Positions 1 to 6,011 of a DNA stretch of 6,513 bases are shown piece by piece. The notes beneath the pieces are model-generated. The model saw nothing but the letters and a program-made list of their open reading frames with translations. It was not told where the DNA came from and did no database searches. Each line of letters opens with the position of its first letter. Position 1 is the first letter of the stretch. The DNA comes from Corallincola sp. (lineage in GTDB: Bacteria; Pseudomonadota; Gammaproteobacteria; Enterobacterales; Neiellaceae): positions 1 to 6,513 of the forward strand of contig JAGOCY010000086.1 in the NCBI GenBank assembly GCA_017998495.1, read 5' to 3'. The translations under genes and the position numbers were made by a program.

Positions 1-66
1 AGATCAAACGGCGAGAGGGCTGGTTACGCCAATGATGCCCCCCTGTTTTCGTTGCCATCGGAGTAA
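1..66 (+). CDS. possible 3' end of an upstream gene (partial)
   Basis: Reading from base 1 gives 21 open codons ending in GYANDAPLFSLPSE and a TAA at 64-66. The stop sits only 4 nt before the ATG of the DGC gene and overlaps the end of its GGAG ribosome-binding site, which is typical operon spacing. A competing reading in frame 3 ends IKRREGWLRQ at the TGA at 33-35. The fragment is too short to choose a frame by codon use or to recognise a family. An upstream co-transcribed gene is therefore an inference only. Confidence 0.25.
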   Translation, partial: RSNGERAGYANDAPLFSLPSE

Positions 67-70
67 TGCC

Positions 71-457
71 ATGGCCCACCCTCAGTTACCGCTGGTCTAC
101 GCCTGCTCTGGCTGTTCCAGCGTGGCTCAGCTGGCTAATGATCTGGCCGTAACCCTAGATCGCCAGGGGCTGGCCGAGATGTCCTGTATTGCCGGGGTCG
201 GTGGCGATGTGCCGGCACTGGTGCGGGTTGCCCAGTCGGGCCGGCCAATCCTGGCGGTTGATGGCTGCGCCCTTAATTGCGTGCGCAACAGCCTTCAACG
301 TCATCAGGTGACTCCGGCGCTCCATCTGGAACTGACAGCTCTTGGCTTTACCAAACGCGCCCATGGCGATTGCGACCTGCGTGATTGCCTGCGGCTGCTG
401 ACGCTGGTCCAGACCCAGTTCCTGCCCGCATTGCCGGCGGTTAGGGCAGACAGCTGA
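71..457 (+). CDS. DGC-domain putative zinc-binding protein
   Basis: A small cytoplasmic protein of 128 residues that looks like the DGC family (putative zinc-binding, PF08859), whose biochemical role is not established. Visible hallmarks are an N-terminal ACSGCS motif (Cys12, Cys15), Cys39 in MSCIAGVGGD, the name-giving DGCALNC (residues 64-70, Cys66 and Cys70), and a late pair Cys101 and Cys106. These could bind zinc or another metal. There is no signal peptide or membrane segment. I chose the ATG at 71 because GGAG lies at 60-63, 7 nt upstream, and because the conserved VYACSGCS then begins near the N-terminus, as usual in the family. An in-frame ATG at 32 would add 13 unconserved residues. 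The next gene, ytfE, starts 73 nt downstream on the same strand, so a link to nitric oxide or metal-cluster stress is plausible but inferred from context. Confidence 0.85.
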   Translation: MAHPQLPLVYACSGCSSVAQLANDLAVTLDRQGLAEMSCIAGVGGDVPALVRVAQSGRPILAVDGCALNCVRNSLQRHQVTPALHLELTALGFTKRAHGDCDLRDCLRLLTLVQTQFLPALPAVRADS

Positions 458-490
458 GCCCTCTTGTAACTCCTTGTGTTGTTGAACCCT

Positions 491-509
491 GCCCGCACCA
501 ATAGCGGGC
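491..509 (+). other. small hairpin between the DGC gene and ytfE
   Basis: GCCCGC (491-496) and GCGGGC (504-509) form a perfect 6-bp stem with a 7-nt loop. It lies 10 nt before the ytfE Shine-Dalgarno sequence. No T-run follows, so it does not look like a conventional terminator. It might act as a weak attenuator, an mRNA-stabilising stem or nothing. No convincing -35/-10 pair was found between 458 and 530. Confidence 0.35.
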
Positions 510-530
510 CTTGGCTATGAGGTTGTATTT

Positions 531-1214
531 ATGGATCTGTTGAATCAGAGTCTGGCCAGTCTGGCTACCCGTTATGCCGGAGTCACCCAGGTGTTTCATC
601 ACTACCGCCTCGACTTCTGTTGCGGCGGTGACCAGAGCCTGCAGCAGGCGCTGACCAAACGCGGCCTGGATGCGGCCGAGGTGATGGCCCGCTTGCAGCC
701 GTTGGTGGCGCAACCCCAAACACAGCAGAACTGGCAGGAGCAGCCACCGATGGCGCTGATCCACCATCTGCTGGACCGCTTTCACGCCCAGCACCGGCTG
801 CAGCTGCCCGAGCTGATCCGGCTGGCACGGCGGGTGGAGCAGGTACATGGTGATCACCCGCAGTGCCCCACTGGGCTCGCTGCCCATCTCACCACCATGC
901 TGCAGGAATTGGAAAACCATATGCAGAAAGAGGAGCAGATCCTCTTCCCGTTGCTGGCCCAAGGGATCTACCCGGCTGGCCCACTGCAGGTGATGGCGGC
1001 CGAGCATCAGGACCATGGCCAAGCACTGAGCCGGATGATGGCCCTGGCCCATGATCTGGTGCTGCCCGAAGGAGCCTGCAACACCTGGATGGCACTCTAT
1101 CTGGGGGTGAAGGCGCTGCGCGAGGCGCTGATGGAACATATCCATCTGGAAAACAACATCCTGTTCCAGCAGCCGGCCGCCAACACCCATTACTGCTGTG
1201 GCTCCTGCAGCTGA
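531..1214 (+). CDS. ytfE: iron-sulfur cluster repair di-iron protein YtfE (RIC/ScdA family)
   Basis: A cytoplasmic di-iron protein that helps restore iron-sulfur clusters damaged by nitric oxide or oxidants. The 227 residues fit the family (about 220 in E. coli). The N-terminal ScdA_N domain (about residues 1-60) carries the signature DFCCGG with Cys30-Cys31. The hemerythrin-like four-helix domain (about 75-215) keeps the expected iron ligands: His85 (RFHAQH), His130 and Glu134 (ENHMQKEEQILFP), His159 (AEHQDH), and His203 and Glu207 (EHIHLENN). The start is clear: GAGG at 519-522 lies 8 nt before the ATG. Downstream it meets rne head-on across a shared terminator. One oddity is a cysteine-rich tail, CCGSCS (222-227), absent from the E. 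coli protein as I remember it. In E. coli the gene is controlled by the NO sensor NsrR. Here only a weak half-site-like GGTTGTATTT precedes the ATG, overlapping the ribosome-binding site, so I do not call an operator. Confidence 0.96.
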   Translation: MDLLNQSLASLATRYAGVTQVFHHYRLDFCCGGDQSLQQALTKRGLDAAEVMARLQPLVAQPQTQQNWQEQPPMALIHHLLDRFHAQHRLQLPELIRLARRVEQVHGDHPQCPTGLAAHLTTMLQELENHMQKEEQILFPLLAQGIYPAGPLQVMAAEHQDHGQALSRMMALAHDLVLPEGACNTWMALYLGVKALREALMEHIHLENNILFQQPAANTHYCCGSCS

Positions 1215-1241
1215 TCGCCAACTCTGCTGAGGATGTAAAAG

Positions 1242-1267
1242 CAAAGGCCACCTTGCGGTGGCCTTTG
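1242..1267. terminator. bidirectional intrinsic terminator between ytfE and rne
   Basis: CAAAGGCCACC (1242-1252) and GGTGGCCTTTG (1257-1267) make a perfect 11-bp stem closed by a 4-nt loop. Read on the - strand the stem is followed by CTTTTAC; on the + strand it is followed by TCATTTG. The - strand tail is the better U-tract, so termination of rne is likely stronger. The site is 27 nt after the ytfE stop and 22 nt beyond the rne stop, the normal place for a terminator shared by convergent genes. Confidence 0.9.
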
Positions 1268-1289
1268 TCATTTGTGCCGGAGCTGCTAC

Positions 1290-4200
1290 TTAGCTTGGAT
1301 TGCTGTCACCCTGCGGCTTGGTGGCCGGGGCCGAGACAGCACCGAAGCGGCTGGTAGGGGCGCCCTTGCTTTCAGTGGTGGCGCCGTAGCGCTTTTCAAT
1401 CACCACCGGCGCTTCGGCTGCTGGGGCGCTGACAGCCTGAGGTTTGGCCATCGGCGCTGCCGCGACCGTACCACTGCCGAAACGTGAGCGCGGAGCGTCG
1501 CCAGTGGCTGGCGCTGCGGCGCTGCTATCCAGATTACCGAGCAGGTTGAGCTGCTCACCGCGGGCCACGGCGGTTTCGATGATAGACGCTGGCGCAGTGG
1601 CAACTGCAACCGGCTCAGCGGCGGCAACAGGCTCAGCCGCAACGGCTACCGGTTCGACGACGGCAACAGGCTCTGCCGCAACGGCCACCGGCTCGACGAC
1701 GGCAACAGGCTCGGCCACAACGGCTACCGGTTCGGCGGCTGCAACAGGCTCGGCCACAATTACGACCGGTTCGGCAACGGGCTCAGCCATTGCCGCCACC
1801 GGTTCAGCGCTTGGGGTGACTGCTTCCGCTTCGCTTGCGGTCTGTTCAGGTTCTTCGCTGACCCAGGCGCTGGCGGCATTGTCGGAGCTGACCACTGCAG
1901 CTTCGATCGACTCAGCGCGCTCGACATGCTCAAGCGGCTCAGCGGCTATCACCGGGGCGGATGCAGGCGCGGCAACGGCGACAGCGACAGAGCTTTCCTG
2001 CTCGTTGCTATCGGTAGCGACATCGCTGCCTTCTGCTGCTTCGTCTTCCGGATAACGGGCTTCAACCGGATCGGCGTTGTTAGCGCCCTGGCCACGGCCA
2101 CGACCACGACCACCGCGACGGCGACGGCTGCGCGGCTGCTGGGCCTGTTCGTCACCAGCGGTGTTAGCGCCAGCGACACCCGGGATCACCACTTCCATCC
2201 CCTCGGCCAGCTCGTCGTTGAGGCTGCCCTGCTGTTCGACCACCGCAGCCACCGCCTGGGCGGTTGCGGCGGCAGCGATACCGGCGGCCACGGCGCTGTC
2301 GTCACCGACGGCGCGTTCGTCGCCCATGCGCACCCGGCGCTCCATGTTGCGCCGCGGGCGGCGCTCAGTCACTTTCAGGGTCTGAATATCACCGTTATCG
2401 TCGGCATCCACCACCACCTGCGGCTGACGCTCACGCTGATCGCGACGTTCGCCGCGACCTTCACCACGCTCGGCGCGGCCACCACGGTCGCTGCGCTCAC
2501 TCCGCTCCGGGCGCTCGCTGCGCGGTTGCTGCTCGGCACGCACCTCGGTTTTGCTGTCACCGCTTTTGCCACGGCGCTCACCGCGGTTGTCATCACGCTT
2601 GCCGCCACGCTCATCACGGCGACTTTCATCGCGACGGCCATCATCACGCCGGGCCTCGTTGCGGCCATCGGCCTGACGGGCGACATCGCGCTGGCCGCGC
2701 TCGCTGCCGCCGCGGCGGCGACGGCCACCGCGTTCGCGCTTACGTTCCGGCTTGTCGTCATTGCTGGCGGCTTCTTCATCACCACCCAGAATTTTCTTGA
2801 TGGCGCCGACCAGGCGGCCAAACAGGCCGGGCTTGGCATCGCTGGCGGCAGCGGCAGCGACGGCTGGTGCGGCCGTTGTCGCAGCTGCCGTCGCCGGGGC
2901 CACCGGGGCAGGGGCGGCTTTGGGCGGCTCGGGCACAAAGGTGGTGCCGAGGGTGACGCGCGCCGGCGCGACAAGACCCTGCTGACGCGGCTGGTAGGCC
3001 GCTTCTTCCGGCTTGCGCACACTGCGGTAGCTCAGATCGCCGATCACTTCATCTTTACGCAGACGGGTGACGCTGTAATGCGGGGTGTCGAGATGCTGGT
3101 TAGGCACCACCACCACCTGCACTTCGTGGCGCTGTTCAATGGAGGCGATCGCCTGGCGCTTTTCGTTGAGCAGATAGGTGCCCACTTCCACCGGCACCTG
3201 GGTCATCACCTGCACGGTGTTGTCCTTGAGGGCTTCCTCTTCAATCAGACGCAGCACCGACAGGGTCAGTGACTCCACTGAACGGATGGTGCCATCACCA
3301 TGGCAGCGCGGGCAGATGTGACGGGCTGATTCGTCCAGTGACGGACGCAGGCGCTGACGCGACATCTCCAGCAGGCCAAAACGGCTGATGCGGCCGATCT
3401 GGATGCGCGCACGATCCTGGCGGGTGGCTTCGCGCAGACGGTTTTCCACCTCGCGCTGGTGGCGCACCGGGGTCATGTCGATGAAGTCGATCACCACCAG
3501 ACCGCCGACGTCACGCAGACGCAGCTGGCGGGCGATCTCGTCGGCCGCTTCGAGGTTGGTCTGGAAGGCAGTCTCTTCGATGTCGCTGCCTTTGGTCGCC
3601 TTGGCCGAGTTGATGTCGATGGCGGTCAGGGCTTCGGCGGTGTCGATAACGATGGCGCCACCGGAGGGCAGCTTCACTTCGCGATGGAAAGCGGATTCAA
3701 TCTGGCTTTCGATCTGGTAGTGGGAAAACAGCGGCACGTCGCCGGTGTAGTGTTTGACGCGGTTAACGTAATCGGGACGGTTGAGGTTGATGTGTTCGCG
3801 CACCTCGGCGAACACGGCAGCGTCGTCGACCACGATCTCGCCGATGTCACGGCGCAGGTAGTCACGGATGGCGCGTACGATCACGTTACCTTCGCGATCG
3901 ACCAGGGCCGGGGCCTTGACGCTGCCAGCGGTCTGCTGGATCAGCTGCCAGCGGCGCTGCAGGTTTTCCAGGTCCCACTGCAGCTCGTCGGCCGATTTGC
4001 CAACGCCAGCGGTACGCACGATCAGGCCCATGCCGTCCGGCACCTGCACCTGATCCAGCGCGTCTTTGAGCTCTTCGCGCTCATCACCTTCGATGCGGCG
4101 CGAGATGCCGCCAGCTCGCGGGTTGTTGGGCATCAGCACCAGATAGGTGCCGGCCAGGCTGATAAAGGTGGTGAGGGCTGCGCCTTTGGTACCGCGCTCC

Positions 4201-4520
4201 TCTTTGTCCACCTGGACCAGCACCTGGGTGCCTTCTTTCACCAGTTCCTTGATGTTGGGGCGGCCCTGGCTGCTGGCATTGGGGTTGAAATACTCGCGTG
4301 AGATCTCTTTGAGCGGCAGGAAGCCATGGCGGTCAGCACCGTAATCGACAAAGGCAGCTTCCAGCGACGGCTCGACGCGAGTAATGGTGCCTTTGTAGAT
4401 GTTGGATTTTTTCTGTTCCTGGGCGGGATTTTCGATGTCGAGGTCATACAGGCGTTGACCATCAACCAGAGCGACGCGCACCTCTTCAGTTTGGGTGGCG
4501 TTAATCAGCATTCTTTTCAT
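1290..4520 (-). CDS. rne: ribonuclease E, degradosome scaffold endoribonuclease
   Basis: The main endoribonuclease of RNA turnover and of rRNA/tRNA processing; it cuts AU-rich single-stranded RNA and scaffolds the degradosome at the inner membrane. It has 1076 residues (E. coli 1061). The start [10 protein letters not shown] (ATG at 4518-4520) matches E. coli exactly; a GTG at 4542-4544 would add 8 residues without support. The catalytic half is intact: S1 domain with Phe57, Phe67 and Lys112; 5'-monophosphate sensor Arg169-Thr170; magnesium ligands Asp302 (AIDINSA) and Asp345 (VIDFID); Zn-link CPRC (Cys403, Cys406). After an Ala/Pro linker (531-562), [17 protein letters not shown] (564-580) resembles the membrane-targeting amphipathic helix. 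Then come an Arg-rich RNA-binding stretch (591-699), a second Arg block [14 protein letters not shown] (797-810), an acidic region, 13-residue EPVA repeats (924-975) and two SRFG motifs near the C-terminus. Partner-binding sites (helicase, enolase, PNPase) cannot be assigned by eye. It is divergent from rluC and convergent with ytfE. Autoregulation through its long leader is likely. Confidence 0.98.
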   Translation of the reverse strand: MKRMLINATQTEEVRVALVDGQRLYDLDIENPAQEQKKSNIYKGTITRVEPSLEAAFVDYGADRHGFLPLKEISREYFNPNASSQGRPNIKELVKEGTQVLVQVDKEERGTKGAALTTFISLAGTYLVLMPNNPRAGGISRRIEGDEREELKDALDQVQVPDGMGLIVRTAGVGKSADELQWDLENLQRRWQLIQQTAGSVKAPALVDREGNVIVRAIRDYLRRDIGEIVVDDAAVFAEVREHINLNRPDYVNRVKHYTGDVPLFSHYQIESQIESAFHREVKLPSGGAIVIDTAEALTAIDINSAKATKGSDIEETAFQTNLEAADEIARQLRLRDVGGLVVIDFIDMTPVRHQREVENRLREATRQDRARIQIGRISRFGLLEMSRQRLRPSLDESARHICPRCHGDGTIRSVESLTLSVLRLIEEEALKDNTVQVMTQVPVEVGTYLLNEKRQAIASIEQRHEVQVVVVPNQHLDTPHYSVTRLRKDEVIGDLSYRSVRKPEEAAYQPRQQGLVAPARVTLGTTFVPEPPKAAPAPVAPATAAATTAAPAVAAAAASDAKPGLFGRLVGAIKKILGGDEEAASNDDKPERKRERGGRRRRGGSERGQRDVARQADGRNEARRDDGRRDESRRDERGGKRDDNRGERRGKSGDSKTEVRAEQQPRSERPERSERSDRGGRAERGEGRGERRDQRERQPQVVVDADDNGDIQTLKVTERRPRRNMERRVRMGDERAVGDDSAVAAGIAAAATAQAVAAVVEQQGSLNDELAEGMEVVIPGVAGANTAGDEQAQQPRSRRRRGGRGRGRGQGANNADPVEARYPEDEAAEGSDVATDSNEQESSVAVAVAAPASAPVIAAEPLEHVERAESIEAAVVSSDNAASAWVSEEPEQTASEAEAVTPSAEPVAAMAEPVAEPVVIVAEPVAAAEPVAVVAEPVAVVEPVAVAAEPVAVVEPVAVAAEPVAAAEPVAVATAPASIIETAVARGEQLNLLGNLDSSAAAPATGDAPRSRFGSGTVAAAPMAKPQAVSAPAAEAPVVIEKRYGATTESKGAPTSRFGAVSAPATKPQGDSNPS
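1596..1751 (-). repeat. 39-bp tandem repeat (4 units) inside the rne tail
   Basis: Four consecutive 39-bp units (1713-1751, 1674-1712, 1635-1673, 1596-1634 in rne order) encode 13-residue units: [13 protein letters not shown], then [13 protein letters not shown] twice, then [13 protein letters not shown]. They correspond to RNase E residues 924-975. Adjacent units share long identical stretches, including GGCAACAGGCTC on the + strand. The unit length is a multiple of three, so gain or loss of a copy keeps the frame. Looser EPVA motifs continue up to about 1808. The encoded segment is low-complexity and probably disordered. Confidence 0.92.
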
Positions 4521-4921
4521 GTGTGTGGCTCGTCTTGCTATCACAAGCCACGACCATCAGGGCCAACAGGCGATCAAGAACCGACACCAACCATGCGGAC
4601 GTCTCCCGACGTGAAGCGGCAGGTGTGTCGATATATTGCTATGACATCAACGTCTTGCGTTGGTGTCAGGCCGCTGCGCAAGGCGCCAACGGCACAAAAT
4701 ATGGTTCAGGCGCGCGAGGCAACAATGAGGCCGCGGCGTTACTAAAAATAGGGTCCTGTTCAGGCGATGAGCGCAAGGCGCAGTCCGACGGGGCGAGGTT
4801 ACGCCAGGAAGCGGATTGACAGTGATGTCAGAAGAAGGCGTCCGCTCGACCGGGTCGTTCATTCACACAGCGTCAGGGGCTCAATGCAGGCGACAAACAA
4901 CGCCCTCATGCCAACCCGAAC
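4521..4921 (-). promoter_or_regulatory. long 5' leader of rne, probable autoregulatory UTR
   Basis: From the predicted start near 4921 to the rne ATG there are about 400 nt without a credible gene; E. coli rne has a leader of similar length (about 360 nt) through which RNase E controls its own mRNA. Structure seen on the - strand includes TGACATCACTGTCA (4817-4830, 5-bp stem), TGACACCAACG/CGTTGATGTCA (4642-4668, 11 pairs with one mismatch), ACGTC-GGGA-GACGT (4599-4612, GNRA-type loop) and GTGGCT/AGCCAC (4525-4530 with 4546-4551) just before the start codon. A/U-rich stretches at 4742-4751, 4695-4702 and 4631-4636 are candidate RNase E cutting sites. I could not align it to the E. coli hp1-hp3 elements by eye, so the autoregulatory role is inferred from position and length. 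Confidence 0.65.
4676..4781 (-). repeat. duplicated 11-nt GCGCCTTGCGC element in the rne leader
   Basis: The same 11-mer (GCGCCTTGCGC on the - strand) occurs at 4771-4781 and 4676-4686, 95 nt apart. Each copy can fold on itself as GCGC-CTT-GCGC, a 4-bp mini-hairpin. The flanking bases differ, so this is a short element repeated rather than a larger duplication. Function unknown. Confidence 0.6.
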
Positions 4922-4927
4922 AGCGGC

Positions 4928-4956
4928 ACTATAGCAGCGCCGATCCAGCGCGGCAA
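4928..4956 (-). promoter_or_regulatory. predicted sigma70 promoter of rne
   Basis: On the - strand TTGCCG (4951-4956) serves as -35 and TATAGT (4928-4933) as -10, separated by exactly 17 nt. The -10 matches the consensus at 5 of 6 bases and the -35 at 4 of 6. The predicted start is near 4921, giving a leader of about 400 nt. The -35 overlaps a 10-bp perfect palindrome GGCAATTGCC (4952-4961), which might be an operator or chance. Confidence 0.75.
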
Positions 4957-5018
4957 TTGCCCTTGACGCCGCTTGGGTGTGGTTGATGCGGGGCGAACGC
5001 GCATTTGCGACAGGGCTC

Positions 5019-5027
5019 TGATAAAAT
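5019..5027 (+). promoter_or_regulatory. predicted extended -10 promoter of rluC
   Basis: TGATAAAAT fits the extended -10 pattern TGnTATAAT, with the hexamer TAAAAT (5022-5027) matching at 5 of 6 bases. The region 15-19 nt upstream has no good -35, which an extended -10 can tolerate. The expected start is about 5033-5035, only a few nt before the rluC ATG at 5037, and no Shine-Dalgarno sequence is visible between 5020 and 5036. Confidence 0.6.
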
Positions 5028-5036
5028 CCGCCGCCC

Positions 5037-6011
5037 ATGAGTGAACACACCCCCTCCGGCAACGCCACTGGCGTGCGCCATCTGACCATCGACAGCGAGT
5101 ACGCCGGCCAGCGACTCGATAACTTTCTGCGTACCCGTCTCAAGGGGGTGCCCAAAAGCGCTGTCTATCGCGCCATCCGTAAAGGTGAAGTGCGCATTAA
5201 TGGCAAGCGCTGCAGCGCCGATGATCGCATCGAAGAGGGGGATGTGGTGCGCATTCCGCCGATGCGTATCGCCGAAACCGTGGAAGCGGTGGTGCCCACC
5301 AAGCTCGACAAGGTACAGAACCTGACCCAGCGCGTGCTCTATGAAGATGATCAACTGCTGATCATCGACAAGCCGTCGGGGATGGCGGTGCATGGCGGCA
5401 GCGGCCTCAGCTTTGGCGTGATCGAGGCGTTGCGCGCATTGCGCCCGGAGCTGCGTAACCTGGAGCTGGTCCATCGCCTCGACCGCGACACCTCCGGGGT
5501 GCTGATGCTGGCCAAGAAGCGCTCGGCACTCAAGGCGATGCATGTGCAGCTGCAGCAGAAGCAGATGGACAAGCGTTATCTGGCGCTGGTTAAAGGCACC
5601 TGGCCGGAGCGGGTCAAAGAGGTGGATTACCCGCTGCATAAGAATGTGCTGCAAAGCGGTGAGCGGGTGGTGCGGGTCGATTCAACCCAAGGCAAACCCT
5701 CCTGTACCCGCATTCGGGTGGTGACCCGCTATCAGGGCCAGACCCTGATTGAGGCCAGCCCGATCACCGGCCGTACCCATCAGATCCGTGTCCACTGTTC
5801 GGCGGCCGGTCATGGCATTGCCGGCGATGACAAATATGGCACGGTCGAATTCAACAAAAGCAGCAGCGAACTGGGGCTCAAGCGCCTGTTTCTGCACGCA
5901 GCGACCTTGCGCTTCAACCATCCGCAGACCGGCGCCCGCATTGAAGTGAGCGCGCCATTAGATGAAGCGCTCAAAGCCCATCTCGCCCGCCTGCAGGTGG
6001 CCAACGGATGA
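5037..6011 (+). CDS. rluC: 23S rRNA pseudouridine synthase RluC
   Basis: Isomerises uridines to pseudouridine in 23S rRNA (positions 955, 2504 and 2580 for the E. coli enzyme), near the peptidyl-transferase centre. Length 324 residues, close to 319 in E. coli. An S4 RNA-binding domain (about 24-85; QRLDNFLRTRLKGVPKS and RKGEVRINGKR) is followed by the RluA-type catalytic domain. That domain has DKPSGMAVHGGSGLSFG (111-127), the catalytic motif HRLDRDTSG (146-154, nucleophile Asp149), GRTHQIRVH (245-253) and RLFLHA (283-288). The ATG at 5037 is the first possible start, as an in-frame TAA lies at 5022-5024. No Shine-Dalgarno sequence is present; a -10 element lies directly upstream. The gene is divergent from rne, as in E. 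coli, and its TGA overlaps the next start codon. Confidence 0.97.
   Translation: MSEHTPSGNATGVRHLTIDSEYAGQRLDNFLRTRLKGVPKSAVYRAIRKGEVRINGKRCSADDRIEEGDVVRIPPMRIAETVEAVVPTKLDKVQNLTQRVLYEDDQLLIIDKPSGMAVHGGSGLSFGVIEALRALRPELRNLELVHRLDRDTSGVLMLAKKRSALKAMHVQLQQKQMDKRYLALVKGTWPERVKEVDYPLHKNVLQSGERVVRVDSTQGKPSCTRIRVVTRYQGQTLIEASPITGRTHQIRVHCSAAGHGIAGDDKYGTVEFNKSSSELGLKRLFLHAATLRFNHPQTGARIEVSAPLDEALKAHLARLQVANG

Noticed and set aside
520..530. Possible NsrR half-site (GGTTGTATTT) before ytfE
   Set aside because: Only one imperfect half-site is present, with no second arm, and it overlaps the ribosome-binding site; the match is too weak to call an operator.
441..1271. 276-codon - strand open frame opposite ytfE
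   Set aside because: It runs through the terminator hairpin and is antisense to a clear hemerythrin-domain gene. The His/Gln-rich product is the complement of ytfE codons.
1596..1808. Repeat cluster considered as a CRISPR array
   Set aside because: The units are contiguous without unique spacers, keep the rne reading frame and encode EPVA repeats, so this is a coding tandem repeat.
1926..3272. Long open frame (448 codons) on the + strand opposite rne
   Set aside because: It lies entirely antisense to the well-conserved rne gene, in a strongly GC-biased, repetitive region where opposite-strand frames stay open by chance. The translation is low-complexity Ala/Thr/His and matches no family I know.
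3459..4301. 280-codon + strand open frame opposite the RNase E catalytic half
   Set aside because: It is a shadow of the conserved catalytic domain; its sequence reflects the complement of rne codons, and no ribosome-binding site or family motif is visible.
4523..4819. Small + strand open frames in the rne-rluC gap, including one of 98 codons
   Set aside because: They are antisense to the predicted rne leader, lack ribosome-binding sites and show no recognisable protein motif.
4816..4821. Perfect TTGACA -35 box on the + strand in the rne-rluC gap
   Set aside because: No -10-like sequence lies 15-19 nt downstream (the region is GC-rich), so it is unlikely to be an active promoter.
4647..4862. 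71-codon - strand open frame within the rne leader, a possible upstream ORF
   Set aside because: It lacks a convincing Shine-Dalgarno sequence before its ATG and the peptide is Arg/Pro-rich without motif; long leaders in GC-rich DNA often hold such frames.
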